Origin: Gemmatimonadota bacterium
GTDB taxonomy: Bacteria > Gemmatimonadota > Gemmatimonadetes > Longimicrobiales > Gaopeijiaceae
Assembly: GCA_030428885.1 (NCBI GenBank)
Contig: JAUIEJ010000008.1
Coordinates: 248,001 to 312,000, forward strand
DNA: 64,000 bases
Reading direction: 5' to 3'
The notes below the pieces were generated by a model. The model worked only from the letters and a program-made list of their open reading frames with translations, was not told the origin of the DNA and searched no databases. Made by a program: the position numbers and the translations under genes. This document shows positions 33,361 through 42,315 of the stretch, piece by piece. Each line of letters starts with the position of its first letter. Position 1 is the first letter of the stretch.

Positions 33361-33395
33361 CACCGGGTCCCGCCCCTCGAGGGTGGGACCCGGTG
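33361..33395. terminator. Bidirectional terminator between HU and Kef antiporter genes
   Basis: CACCGGGTCCC (33361-33371) and GGGACCCGGTG (33385-33395) form a perfect 11-bp stem; the inner loop also contains the palindrome CCCTCGAGGG. TCCGTTTC follows on the plus strand. It sits between convergent genes whose stops are 94 bases apart. Confidence 0.7.
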
Positions 33396-33401
33396 TCCGT
33401 T

Positions 33402-35290
33402 TCAGAAGGCCGCCGGAGGCCCCCCGTATTCGTCGCGGAGCGTTTCGGCGTCCCATCCCAGGTCCCGATCCGCTCCGGGATCCTCCGCCTCGCCCTTGAG
33501 GAGCGCCTCGATCTCCTCGATCCGACTCCGGGCCGCGCCGAGGTAGTCGTCGTTTCGCCGGGGCGCGAGGTCGCGCATGGCCTGGTCGTCGTGCCGCCTG
33601 AACAGCGCAGCGGCCCGTTCCGCCTGGTAGGCCCGGAAGCCGAGCTCCCGCAGGGCGTCGCGCCCCATGCGGACCGAGGCGTCCAGGGGGGCCCGGTAGA
33701 CGTGGTCCACCCCCGCCTCCACGAGATCGTGGGCGTCGGGCCAGTCGAAGGCCCGGGCGAAGAGCACGAGGTGGGGAAGTGCTTCCGGGCCGTGCGAACG
33801 AGGGTCAGCGTCTTCTCCGGATCGTCCAGGGCCAGGATCAGCATGCGGGCCTCGCCCGCCCCCGCAGTGTGGAGCAGATCGTGGCGGGTGGCGTCTCCGT
33901 AGTGCACCTCGAGGCCCATTCGGCGAAGGAGGTCGACCCGGTCCGAGTCGACGTCCAGGACGGTCGTGGCGATGCCGTTCGCACGCAGGAGGCGGCCCAC
34001 GGTCGAACCGAAGCCCCCGAACCCGGCGATGAGGACGGGGGACCGGGTGTCGACGTCGTCGGCGGGACGCTGGGGCTCGGACTCCCGGGTACCGAAGCGA
34101 GGCCTCAGCCAGCGCTCGTTGCCCAGGAGCAGAAGGGGTGTGATGGCCATGGAGAGGGCGACGGCCGCCACCAGGGGGCCGGTGGTCGCGGCGTCCAGAA
34201 CGCCCTCCTGCTCGGCGAACGAGAAGAGCACGAAGGCGAATTCGCCGACCTGGGAGAGGGCCAGGGCGAAGAGGGTGCCCGGGTCGGTCCCCAGGCGGAA
34301 ACTCCGCGCCAGCAGGGCCAGCACCGCCAGCTTCACGCCCACGATGCCCAGGGTGAGGGCCACGATGGTGCCCGGGGCATCGGACACCAGCCCGAAGTCC
34401 AGCGAGGCTCCCACGGCGATGAAGAAGACCCCGAGGAGCAGACCCTTGAAGGGCTCGACGTCGGTCTCCAGTTCGTGGCGGTACTCGCTGTCGGCCAGCA
34501 CTACGCCTGCGAGGAAGGTCCCGAGCGCGGGGCTCAGCCCCACCCGGGTCATGAGCAGGGCGATGCCGATCACCAGGAGCAGCGCCGCGGCCGTGAAGAT
34601 CTCCCGGAGTCCCGTGCGGCCCAGGATCCTGAAGGCCGGGCGCACCAGCACCCGCCCTCCCCCGATCACCGCCACCACGGCGCCCAGAACGGCCAGGGCC
34701 TGGGCCCACGGCGGCAGGCCCACCAGCCAGGTCGTCGCCTCGTGGCCCCCCTCGGCGGCGTGGACCTCGGACGAGGCCAGCAGCGGCATGAGGGCCAGCA
34801 TGGGGATCACGGCGATGTCCTGGAAGAGCAGGACGGAGAAGGCCGACTGCCCGGCCGTGGTCCGCACCAGCCCCTTCTCCTGGAGGGTCTGGAGGACCAT
34901 GGCCGTGGACGACAGGGAGAGGGTCATGCCCACGGCCAGCGCCGCGGGGAGGGGGAGACCCACGGCCACGGCGACCCCGGTGCAGACGGCGGTGGTGAGG
35001 GCGACCTGGAGTCCCCCGAGACCCAGGATCGGACCCCGGAGGCGCCAGAGCACCGCCGGCCGCAGCTCCAGGCCGATGACGAAGAGCATCATGACCACGC
35101 CGAACTCGGCGAAGTGCATGACGTCCTCGCCCTCGCTGCCCACCCATCCGAAGCCCCAGGGCCCGATGACCATGCCGGCGATCAGGTACCCGAGCACCGA
35201 CCCCAGTCCCAGCCGTCGGGCCAGGGGTACGGCCACGACCGCGGCGGCCAGGTAGACCACGGCCTGGGTCAGGAACGTCTCGGTGCTCAT
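33402..35290 (-). CDS. Kef-type monovalent cation:proton antiporter (CPA2), one-base frameshift
   Basis: A potassium/proton antiporter with an N-terminal membrane domain (about 12 helices; GYLIAGMVIGPWGFGWVG, SLSSTAMVLQTL, GTFLAGVVLADSEYRHELETD, SQVGEFAFVLFS) and a C-terminal RCK/TrkA-N nucleotide-binding domain (LIAGFGGFGSTVGRLLR, VLDVDSDRVDLLRRMG). The frame breaks after RTARKHFP: at 33,773-33,776 the plus strand has four G where five would restore the frame into HLVLFARAFDWPDAHDL. With one base added the product is 629 residues, the normal Kef length, so this is either a sequencing error or a recent mutation. ATG 35290 overlaps the KefF-like gene stop (ATGA), as in kefFC/kefGB pairs. Confidence 0.85.
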
Positions 35291-35880
35291 GCCGTGCCCT
35301 CCATCCGGAGCACGGGCGCGTCGATGCCGTCGCCCAGGGTCTCGAGACCGTCGTCGGCCACCCATCGGAGGAGGCGTTCGTAGGCCGCCGCCTGATCCTC
35401 GATCTCCGAGGGTCCCAGTCGGTGGGTCCCGAAGACCACCCACGGGGGAGCGTAGCGCATGCCGCAGAGGCGGGCGGTCTGTTCGAGGGGGGCGAGGAAC
35501 TGGCGCACCGTGAACCGGTTGTACCCACCGGGACGATAGGCCGTGGCCCCTCCCCCGGCGGTCACGACGGGCAGGAGCCACTTGTCCCGGAGAGCGACGC
35601 CCCTGGAGCCGTAGGCCCATCCGTGCTCCAGCACCAGGTCCATCCACTGCTTGAGGAGCGGGGGGACGCCGTACCAGTAGAAGGGATGCTGGACCATGAC
35701 CACGTCGTGGTCCACAAGGAGCGACTGCTCCCGCTTCACGTCGATCAGGAAGTCCGGATACGCTTCGTAGAGGTCGTGGAGGCGGACGTCGGGGTGGGAC
35801 GCCGTGCGGGGAATCAGCCGTCGATGCACCCGGGACTTCTGAAGGGCCGGGTGGGCGAACAGGATCAGGACACGGGCCAT
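35287..35880 (-). CDS. KefF/KefG-like NAD(P)H quinone oxidoreductase subunit
   Basis: A 197-residue flavodoxin-fold protein: RVLILFAHPALQKSRVHRRL (FMN/FAD phosphate loop), VQHPFYWYGVPPLLKQWMDLVLEHGWAYG (signature of the NAD(P)H dehydrogenase quinone family) and VTAGGGATAYRPGG. In known Kef systems this subunit activates the antiporter. The start ATG 35880 is preferred over an upstream in-frame ATG because it begins the first beta strand. It overlaps the antiporter gene as ATGA. Confidence 0.9.
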   Translation of the reverse strand: MARVLILFAHPALQKSRVHRRLIPRTASHPDVRLHDLYEAYPDFLIDVKREQSLLVDHDVVMVQHPFYWYGVPPLLKQWMDLVLEHGWAYGSRGVALRDKWLLPVVTAGGGATAYRPGGYNRFTVRQFLAPLEQTARLCGMRYAPPWVVFGTHRLGPSEIEDQAAAYERLLRWVADDGLETLGDGIDAPVLRMEGTA

Positions 35881-35963
35881 GGCGGGCGCTCCGGGAGGGG
35901 ACCGGGGGATCTCCCGGGAACCCCCCATGCGCCTCTCCGGATCCGCCGGACCGCGCGAAACGT

Positions 35964-36002
35964 CGAAGGGGCGGCCCCCGCCCAGCGGGAGCCGCCCCTT
36001 CG
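35964..36002 (-). terminator. Rho-independent-type terminator after infC
   Basis: CGAAGGGGCGGC (35964-35975) and GCCGCCCCTTCG (35991-36002) form a perfect 12-bp stem with a 15-base loop. On the minus strand ACGTTTCG follows. It lies 26 bases after the infC stop. Confidence 0.75.
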
Positions 36003-36028
36003 GAGCGTGATGGCCGACGAACCGGGAG

Positions 36029-36547
36029 TCAGGTCGTCGCCTGGGGTTCGAGAATCGCCACCAGCCGGCGGCCCTCGATGTTGTTGCTGCGTTGCTCCAC
36101 CCGGGCGAGATCGTCGGTGGCCTCGATCATCTTGTCGAGGGTGGCGATGCCCACTTCGGGGCGGCGCAGTTCGCGCCCACGGAAGCGCAGGACCACACGG
36201 ACCAGATTGCCTTCTTCGAGGAAGCGTCGGGCCCGCTTGAGCTTGACCTCGAAATCGTGGTCGTCGGTGCGGGGCCGGAGCTGAACTTCCTTCACTTCGG
36301 TCTGATGCTGGTTCTTGCGGGCCTCTCGGGCCTTCTTCTGCTGCTCGTACCGGTACTTCCCCCAGTCCATGATCTTCACCACGGGCGGGCGGGCACGAGC
36401 TGCGACTTCGACCAGGTCGAGCTCCGCTTCCCTGGCTCGCTCCTTCGCGGTGTCGAGCGAGACGACCCCGACCTGCTCTCCATCGGCGTCGATGAGGCGA
36501 ACGGGGCTGATGCGGATCTGGTCGTTGACGCGGGGATCGGCGGAAAT
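36029..36547 (-). CDS. infC: Translation initiation factor IF-3, ATT start codon
   Basis: A 172-residue IF-3 (E. coli 180). The N-domain has VNDQIRISPVRLIDADGEQ and LDTAKERAREAELDLVEVAA; the linker gives PPVVKIMDWGKYRYEQQKK; the C-domain has VKEVQLRPRTDDHDFEVKLK and RFRGRELRRPEVG. No ATG or GTG precedes the conserved N-terminus in frame; the first suitable codon is ATT at 36547-36545, 7 bases after GGAG. A rare ATT start is the classical self-regulating feature of infC: IF-3 itself discriminates against it. ATG 36382 would cut off the N-domain. Unusually, rpmI and rplT do not follow; a strong terminator does. Confidence 0.93.
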   Translation of the reverse strand: MSADPRVNDQIRISPVRLIDADGEQVGVVSLDTAKERAREAELDLVEVAARARPPVVKIMDWGKYRYEQQKKAREARKNQHQTEVKEVQLRPRTDDHDFEVKLKRARRFLEEGNLVRVVLRFRGRELRRPEVGIATLDKMIEATDDLARVEQRSNNIEGRRLVAILEPQATT

Positions 36548-36621
36548 AGGACGACTCCATCTGCGGGTGTACGCGCCGGCCGCGGCCGGTCACGGGGTCT
36601 CCGGCGCCTCGTGCACCGGGT

Positions 36622-36639
36622 CGGAGGTACACACCTCCG
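36622..36639 (-). other. Hairpin in the infC upstream region
   Basis: CGGAGGT (36622-36628) and ACCTCCG (36633-36639) form a 7-bp stem with a 4-base loop, about 75 bases upstream of the infC start. It could be a 5' leader structure or the end signal of the TetR gene that stops at 36,700 on the same strand; there is no T-run. Confidence 0.35.
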
Positions 36640-36699
36640 ATTCGAATCTACTATGGTGGCCCCCGAAGGGTCCCCCTTCAAGACTCTCCCGTGGACACC

Positions 36700-37281
36700 T
36701 CAACCACGCAGCCACGGTTCGAGGACACTTCGAATCTCCCGGCGCACCCATCGTTCCAGGGACTTCCGGCGGTGGATCGTCCAGGTGGACCGAGCCCCCT
36801 GGACGGTGGTCTCGAGGCTTCGGGACAGTCGCCCGGTGCGTGTCCGGGAGACCAGCCGGCCCTCGGACACCGCCCGGTCCAGGAGCGCGCAGATCGCCTT
36901 GCGGCGCCGCCGAGCGCGCCGGACGGCCAGGGCGTGGAGCTCGGGGTCGGCCAATTCGAGATGAGTGCGGGCCAGGTGATGGGCCAACGCCTCGGGGCCG
37001 TCGCCCCCGTCGAGGGCGCGGAGCAGTCCCTTCTCGAGGCGGGCCAGGGGGTTGCCCGTCCCGTCGTCGGCGAGGGCCTCGGCGGAAGCCTCGCCGGCGT
37101 GTCGGGCGAACGCGGCCATGAGGGCCTTCTTGGAGCCGAACCGCTGGACCAGGGTGGGGGCGGCGAGGCCGGCCTCGTCGGCGATGTCCCGGAGCCGAAC
37201 CGCGTGGGGGCCCATGCGGGCGACGGCCCGGCCCACGGCGTCCAGAATCGCGTGGTCGGTCACGGTGACGGGGCGGGGCAT
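36700..37281 (-). CDS. TetR-family regulator
   Basis: A 193-residue regulator with an N-terminal TetR helix-turn-helix (TDHAILDAVGRAVARMGPHAVRLRDIADEAGLAAPTLVQRF-type region; about residues 8-50, ending SKKALMAAFARH). The C-terminal ligand domain is helical and arginine-rich (AVRRARRRRKAICALLDRAV). AGGAG lies 6 bases before ATG. It diverges from modABC with 65 bases between, so it may control that operon, although molybdate operons are usually controlled by ModE; the ligand is unknown. Confidence 0.85.
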   Translation of the reverse strand: MPRPVTVTDHAILDAVGRAVARMGPHAVRLRDIADEAGLAAPTLVQRFGSKKALMAAFARHAGEASAEALADDGTGNPLARLEKGLLRALDGGDGPEALAHHLARTHLELADPELHALAVRRARRRRKAICALLDRAVSEGRLVSRTRTGRLSRSLETTVQGARSTWTIHRRKSLERWVRREIRSVLEPWLRG

Positions 37282-37346
37282 GGCGATCTCCTTTTCGGTG
37301 ACCCCGCAACCTTGCCCCCTTCGCGACGCCGGGGAAGCTTTGCTCC

Positions 37347-38120
37347 ATGCGCCGCCCTGCCTCCGGTCCGATCCTCACCATCCTCGCCGCGGCGGTGGCG
37401 ACCGGTGCGTGTGGAGCCTCCGCCGCCGACCCCCACCTCGACGTGGCGGTGGCGGCCAACTTCGTTTCGGTGGCCCAGGAGTTGGCCGACCGGTTCCAGG
37501 AGCGCACCGGCACCGAGGTCCGCCTGGCCGTGGGATCCACCGGCGGGCTGGCGGCCCAGATCACGGCGGGGGCGCCGTACCACGTGCTTCTGGCGGCCGA
37601 CACCCTTCGTCCGGCGTGGCTGGAGCAGGAGGGGGCCGCCGTGGCCGGCAGCCGATTTACCTACGCCCTGGGGCGGCTGGCCGTGCATGCGCCGGGTCGG
37701 GAGGATTCGTGGACCCTTCCGGACCTGCTCCGGGAACCGGGACTCCGCATCGCCTGGGCCGACCCCCGGACCGCGCCCTACGGCGCGGCCGCTCGGGCCG
37801 CCCTGGAGGCCTGGGGGCTGGGCGACCTCGAGGGTGCCGTGGGGGAGTCGGTGGGTCAGACCTGGCAGTTCGTGCGCTCCGGCGCCGTGGACGCGGCGTT
37901 CGTGGCCCTGGCCCAGACCGCCGACGTGCCCGAGGCCACCGTGCGTCTCGTTCCCGACTCGTTGTATCCGCCCATCCGCCAGGATGCGGTGCTGCTGGAG
38001 CCCGGCGCTCACGTGGAGGCCGCGGCCGCCTTCCTGGAGTTTCTGACCTCCGACGACGCTCGCGCCCGGATCCAACGCGCCGGGTACGCCCTTCCCGCGG
38101 GGAGTCCCCATGGGGGGTGA
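37347..38120 (+). CDS. modA: Molybdate ABC transporter substrate-binding protein
   Basis: A 257-residue periplasmic molybdate/tungstate-binding protein: signal segment MRRPASGPILTILAAAVATGAC (possible lipobox, cysteine 22), then the ModA signature DVAVAANFVSVAQELADRFQERTG, the oxyanion contacts GSTGGLAAQI and GAPYHVLLAAD, and the region VRSGAVDAAFVALAQT. It overlaps modB by 11 bases. Confidence 0.93.
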   Translation: MRRPASGPILTILAAAVATGACGASAADPHLDVAVAANFVSVAQELADRFQERTGTEVRLAVGSTGGLAAQITAGAPYHVLLAADTLRPAWLEQEGAAVAGSRFTYALGRLAVHAPGREDSWTLPDLLREPGLRIAWADPRTAPYGAAARAALEAWGLGDLEGAVGESVGQTWQFVRSGAVDAAFVALAQTADVPEATVRLVPDSLYPPIRQDAVLLEPGAHVEAAAAFLEFLTSDDARARIQRAGYALPAGSPHGG

Positions 38121-38784
38121 CCTGGCGGCGGTCCTCCTCACGGCCCGTCTGGCGGCCACCACCACCGTCCTCCTCCTCCTGCTGGGGACCCCTCTGGCGT
38201 GGTGGTTGGCCCGCACCCGATCCCCCCTGCGCCCCGCGGTGGAGGCGGTCACGGCGCTGCCCCTCGTCCTCCCCCCCACCGTACTGGGGTTCTACCTCCT
38301 GGTGCTCCTGGCGCCCACCGGACCCGTGGGGTCGCTGTGGGCGGCGCTGGGGGGCGACCGCCTGGTGTTTTCGTTCCCGGGGCTGGTGGTGGGCTCCATG
38401 ATCTACTCGCTGCCGTTCGTGGTGCAGCCGCTGCAGAACGCCTTTCTGGCCATGGGCGACGCCCCCCTGGAAGCGGCGGCCACCCTGGGCGCCTCGCCCC
38501 TGGACCGGTTCCGCACCGTGGTGCTTCCCCTGGCGAGGCCCGGGTTCTTCACCGCCGCCGTCCTCTCCTTCGCCCACACGGTGGGTGAGTTCGGGGTGGT
38601 CCTCATGATCGGCGGCAACATTCCCGGGCGGACTCGGGTCGTCTCCACGGCCATCTACAATCACGTGGAGGCCCTGGACTACCCGTCGGCCCATCTCCTG
38701 GCCGGCGGATTGCTGGTCTTCTCCTTCGCGGTGCTTCTCACGGTGTACGCCTTCTCCCGGCGCTTCGAGGCGCCGCGTCTGTGA
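38110..38784 (+). CDS. modB: Molybdate ABC transporter permease
   Basis: A 224-residue inner-membrane permease with five to six helices and the ABC-permease EAA loop EAAATLGASPLDRFRTVVLP (about 120-140). Further ModB features are LPLVLPPTVLGFYLLVLL and VLSFAHTVGEFGVVLMIGGNIPG. The start lies inside the end of modA; its stop overlaps modC as GTGA. Confidence 0.93.
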   Translation: MGGDLAAVLLTARLAATTTVLLLLLGTPLAWWLARTRSPLRPAVEAVTALPLVLPPTVLGFYLLVLLAPTGPVGSLWAALGGDRLVFSFPGLVVGSMIYSLPFVVQPLQNAFLAMGDAPLEAAATLGASPLDRFRTVVLPLARPGFFTAAVLSFAHTVGEFGVVLMIGGNIPGRTRVVSTAIYNHVEALDYPSAHLLAGGLLVFSFAVLLTVYAFSRRFEAPRL

Positions 38785-39869
38785 CGGGCGCCTCGGTGCG
38801 GGTGGACCTGTCGAGCCGTCGCGGGGGGTTCACCCTCGAGGCGGCGTTCACCGTCCCGGGGGGCACCACGGTGGTGTTCGGCGCGTCGGGGGGAGGGAAG
38901 ACCACCCTCCTGCGGGCGGTGGCGGGCCTCGACGCCGCCCGGGGTCGTGTCTCCGTGGCGGACGAGGTGTGGCTGGACAGCGGCGCCGGGGTGGACCTTC
39001 CCACCCATCGGCGCGCCGTGGGCTACGTGTTCCAGGAGGCGAACCTGCTGCCTCACCTCGACGTGGAGGGCAACCTCCGGTACGGGGCCCGACGGGCGGC
39101 GGGCCCGGGCCCCGAGTGGGACGCCGTGGTGGACGGTGTGGGTCTGGCGCCGTACCTGAGCCGGGGGGTGGAGGGGTTGTCGGGAGGGGAGCGACAGCGG
39201 GTGGCCCTGGGGCGGGCCCTGTTGCGCCGGCCCCAGGTCCTGCTCCTGGACGAACCCCTGTCGGCGTTGGACGAGCCCACCCGGCGCGACCTGATTCCCC
39301 TGGTGGCGGGGTTGGCCGACGCGTTCGGCCTCCCCGTGCTGTACGTCACCCACGCCCTCGACGAGGCCATGCGGGTCGGCGACCGGATGCTCTGGCTCGA
39401 AGGGGGGACGATCCGGGCCGAGGGGCCGTTGGGCGACGTCGTCACGGACCCCGAGTTCGTCCGGGGCCGGGGAGACGATGCCGGGGTCGTGGTGGAGGGA
39501 CGGGTGGTGGCCCACGAACCCGACGATCACCTCTCCCGGGTGGACAGCCCGTGGGGCGGGCTCTGGGTGCGCCTGGACGACCCGCGGCCCGTGGGTGCTG
39601 CGGTGAGACTGCGCATCCTGGCCCGGGACGTCAGTCTGGCGCTGGGGCCCGAAGCGGCGTCCACCCTCCTGAACCAGTGGCCGGCCCGGGTGGTGGGGCT
39701 GGACGACGGCGCGCCCGGAGAGACCCTGGTCCGGCTCGTGGCGTCCCCCATGGCGCCGGATGGGCCGGTTCTCCTGGCCCGGGTCACCACGCGATCCGTC
39801 CGCCTGCTCGGTCTCGGCGAAGGATCCGAGGTCCACGCCCGGGTGAAGGCGGTGGCGGTGGTCGCCTGA
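38781..39869 (+). CDS. modC: Molybdate ABC transporter ATPase with Mop/TOBE domain
   Basis: A 362-residue ATPase: Walker A GASGGGKTT (about 34-42), Q-loop VFQEANLLPHL, signature LSGGERQRVALGRALL, Walker B LLLDEPLSALDE, and switch VTHALDEAM. The C-terminal 80 residues are the ModC regulatory Mop-type TOBE domain (GAAVRLRILARDVSLAL, VHARVKAVAVVA). GTG start overlaps modB. The supplied molybdenum would serve the hydroxylase at 24,400-27,074. Confidence 0.93.
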   Translation: MTGASVRVDLSSRRGGFTLEAAFTVPGGTTVVFGASGGGKTTLLRAVAGLDAARGRVSVADEVWLDSGAGVDLPTHRRAVGYVFQEANLLPHLDVEGNLRYGARRAAGPGPEWDAVVDGVGLAPYLSRGVEGLSGGERQRVALGRALLRRPQVLLLDEPLSALDEPTRRDLIPLVAGLADAFGLPVLYVTHALDEAMRVGDRMLWLEGGTIRAEGPLGDVVTDPEFVRGRGDDAGVVVEGRVVAHEPDDHLSRVDSPWGGLWVRLDDPRPVGAAVRLRILARDVSLALGPEAASTLLNQWPARVVGLDDGAPGETLVRLVASPMAPDGPVLLARVTTRSVRLLGLGEGSEVHARVKAVAVVA

Positions 39870-39932
39870 TCCGCGTACCGCCGCGGTAACGGGTCTGTCG
39901 GCAGCACCCCGCGTCGTCGAGATTGAGGAGTC

Positions 39933-41464
39933 ATGGACGCAGTCCCCAGGGACCCGACGAGCCTCGCCGACGCCCTCGATCGCCTCCATCTCGACGGATT
40001 GGCCGGAGAGTTGGAGCGGCTCCGGGCGTACGCCCTCGAGTGTGAAGGCAATCACGAGGCGGCGCTGGCCGCCGTTCATGCGCGGCACCGGGCCAGCGCC
40101 CGGAATCTGCTCCACTATCTCGCGATTCGATCCCACGACATCCGGGATCTCCAGCACCGGCTCGCCCGGGTCGGACTGTCGTCGTTGGGACGCTCCGAGC
40201 CCCACGTCCTGGTGGCCCTGGAACGGGTCCTGGGCATTCTGACCCTCGCCCGGGGGCGCCCGCTCTCCACCCCTGTGGGGCCTGCCGCACCGGTGGGCTT
40301 CCGGGAAGGGGAGGAGATCCTGGCCCGGAACGCCACCGCCCTGCTCGGCCCGCCCCCGGCCCACCGCCCGGTGCGGATCATGGTCACCCTTCCCTCGGAG
40401 GCGGCGTCGGATCCGGGATTGGTGCGGACCCTCCTCGCGGCGGGGATGGACTGCGCCCGGATCAACACCGCCCACGACGACGAGGAGGCGTGGGACTCCA
40501 TGGCCGACCACGTCGTGCGGGCCCGGCGCGATCTGGGCGTGGAATGCCGGATCCTGGCGGATCTGCCCGGACCCAAGCTCCGCACCGGAGCCCCGCGCAC
40601 GGCGTCGGCCGACGACGTGCCCCGGATCCACGTGGGCGGCCGGATTCGCATCGTCCCCGGGGGGCGCGCCGCCGTGGCCCCCGATCCCGACGACGTGCCT
40701 CTCACGGTGCCGTGCGAGATCGAGGAGGTGTTCCGGGATGCCCGCCCGGGACACGCCGTCTGGTTCGACGACGGCAAGCTCGGGGGCAGGATCGTCTCGT
40801 CGGACGACCTCGGGCTGCTGGTGGAGGTCACCCACGCCGGACCCAAGGGGGTGCGCCTCAAACCCGAGAAGGGCATCAACCTGCCCGAAACGCGTCTCGC
40901 TCTTCCGGCCCTGGGACCCGACGATCGCCGCAATCTGGCCTTCGCCGCCCGCCGGGCCGACATGGTGGGGCTGTCGTTCGTGCACGAGCCCGACGACGTC
41001 GAAGGGCTGCACCGGGCCCTTGCCGAGGCCGGGGCTCCGGGCCTGGGAATCCTGCTCAAGATCGAGACCCGCGCCGGGTTCGCGAACTCCCGGGGATCCT
41101 CCTGGCCGCCATGGCGGGACCGTCGTTCGGCGTCATGATCGCCCGCGGCGACCTGGCCGTGGAGGCCGGGTTCGAGCGACTCGCCGAAGTGCAGGAGGAG
41201 ATCCTGTGGGTCGCCGAGTCGGCCCACGCTCCCACGGTCTGGGCCACCCAGGTGCTGGAGGGGTTGGCCAAGAAGGGCGTGCCGTCCCGGGCGGAGGTGA
41301 CCGACGCGGCCATGAGCGCTCGGGCCGAGGCCGTGATGCTCAACAAGGGGCCCTACATCGTGGACGCCATCCGGACCCTGGACGACATCCTCACGCGCAT
41401 GGCGGCGCACCAGCGAAAGAAGAGCTCCCTGCTCCGGCCCCTGGGCATCAGTCGAGGGTTGTAG
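39933..41464 (+). CDS. Pyruvate-kinase-like protein with N-terminal extension, one-base frameshift
   Basis: The first ~130 residues are a helical extension ([41 protein letters not shown]), followed by a pyruvate kinase barrel: [38 protein letters not shown] start, the B domain [32 protein letters not shown] and [16 protein letters not shown]. The active-site RxNxSHG appears as RINTAH, and the usual C-terminal allosteric domain is missing. The frame breaks at AAC 41085-41087: one missing C (AACTCCC for AACCTCCC) separates GFAN from [11 protein letters not shown]. Adding one base gives 510 residues. The start has GAGGAG upstream. Whether the protein is an active pyruvate kinase or a related enzyme is open. 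Confidence 0.8.
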
Positions 41465-41474
41465 CGCGACCGGT

Positions 41475-41503
41475 TGACAGCCGGAGACGGGTCGGGCGTG
41501 ATT
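41475..41503 (+). promoter_or_regulatory. Candidate sigma-70 promoter for the ABC exporter operon
   Basis: TTGACA (41475-41480), 17-bp spacer, then CGTGAT (41498-41503). The -35 is perfect and the -10 is weak. It lies 96 bases upstream of the ABC ATPase start. Confidence 0.4.
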
Positions 41504-41598
41504 CCGGAAGGTGCAGATGGTTGCCTTCGCCCCCCAACGGGGATGCCCATGAACGTCGTCCGCCAGATGTCGGACCGCCGGTCGGGAGCCGGCGAGGG

Positions 41599-42315
41599 GT
41601 GACGAACACCGGGCGGGCCGTGCTCCGGGCACGGGGCCTCTCCAAGGTGTATCGCATGGGCCAAGTCGACGTCCATGCCCTCCGGGAGGTGGATCTCGAC
41701 CTCGAGGGCGGCGAGCTCCTGGTGTTGCTGGGGGCGTCGGGGAGCGGAAAGTCGACCCTGCTCAACATCCTGGGGGGGCTGGATCGCCCGTCGGGAGGCA
41801 CCGTCCACTATCTGGACGAGGAACTCACCGGCCTCGACGACGATGACCTCACCGACTATCGCCGTCGCCACGTGGGCTTCGTCTTTCAGGCCTACAACCT
41901 GATCCCGAGTCTCACGGCGCGGGAGAACGTGGCCCTCATCACCGACATCTCGTCGAATCCCATGGACCCCGCCGAGGCCCTGGGCATGGTAGGCCTGGGC
42001 GATCGGGTGGATCACTTCCCGGCCCAGTTGTCGGGGGGCGAGCAGCAGCGGGTGGCCATCGCACGGGCGGTGGCGAAACGGCCCGACATCCTCTTCTGCG
42101 ACGAGCCCACGGGCGCACTGGACGTCGAAACGGGGAAAAAGGTCCTCACCGTGCTGGACCAGGTGAACCGGGAGACGGGCACCACCACGGCCATCATCAC
42201 CCACAACGCCGCCATCGCCCGCATGGCGGATCGGGTGCTCCACATGAGCAGTGGGCAGATCGCCGAGGAAGTGCGCAATCCGTCCCGGGCCTCGGTGGAG
42301 GAGATCGAATGGTGA
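41599..42315 (+). CDS. MacB/LolD-type ABC transporter ATPase
   Basis: A 238-residue ATPase of the type that works with FtsX-like permeases: [20 protein letters not shown], Walker [11 protein letters not shown]-loop [19 protein letters not shown], signature [14 protein letters not shown], Walker [12 protein letters not shown], and [19 protein letters not shown]. The start is GTG 41599; upstream ATG codons run into stops. It overlaps the permease gene by 7 bases. Confidence 0.9.
   Translation: MTNTGRAVLRARGLSKVYRMGQVDVHALREVDLDLEGGELLVLLGASGSGKSTLLNILGGLDRPSGGTVHYLDEELTGLDDDDLTDYRRRHVGFVFQAYNLIPSLTARENVALITDISSNPMDPAEALGMVGLGDRVDHFPAQLSGGEQQRVAIARAVAKRPDILFCDEPTGALDVETGKKVLTVLDQVNRETGTTTAIITHNAAIARMADRVLHMSSGQIAEEVRNPSRASVEEIEW

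Noticed and set aside
36641..36648. TTCGAATC resembling a tRNA T-loop upstream of infC
   Set aside because: The flanking bases do not form a T-stem on either strand and no acceptor, D or anticodon arm can be drawn.
41080..41095. Programmed frameshifting in the pyruvate-kinase-like gene
   Set aside because: No slippery heptamer or downstream pseudoknot is visible; a missing C is simpler.
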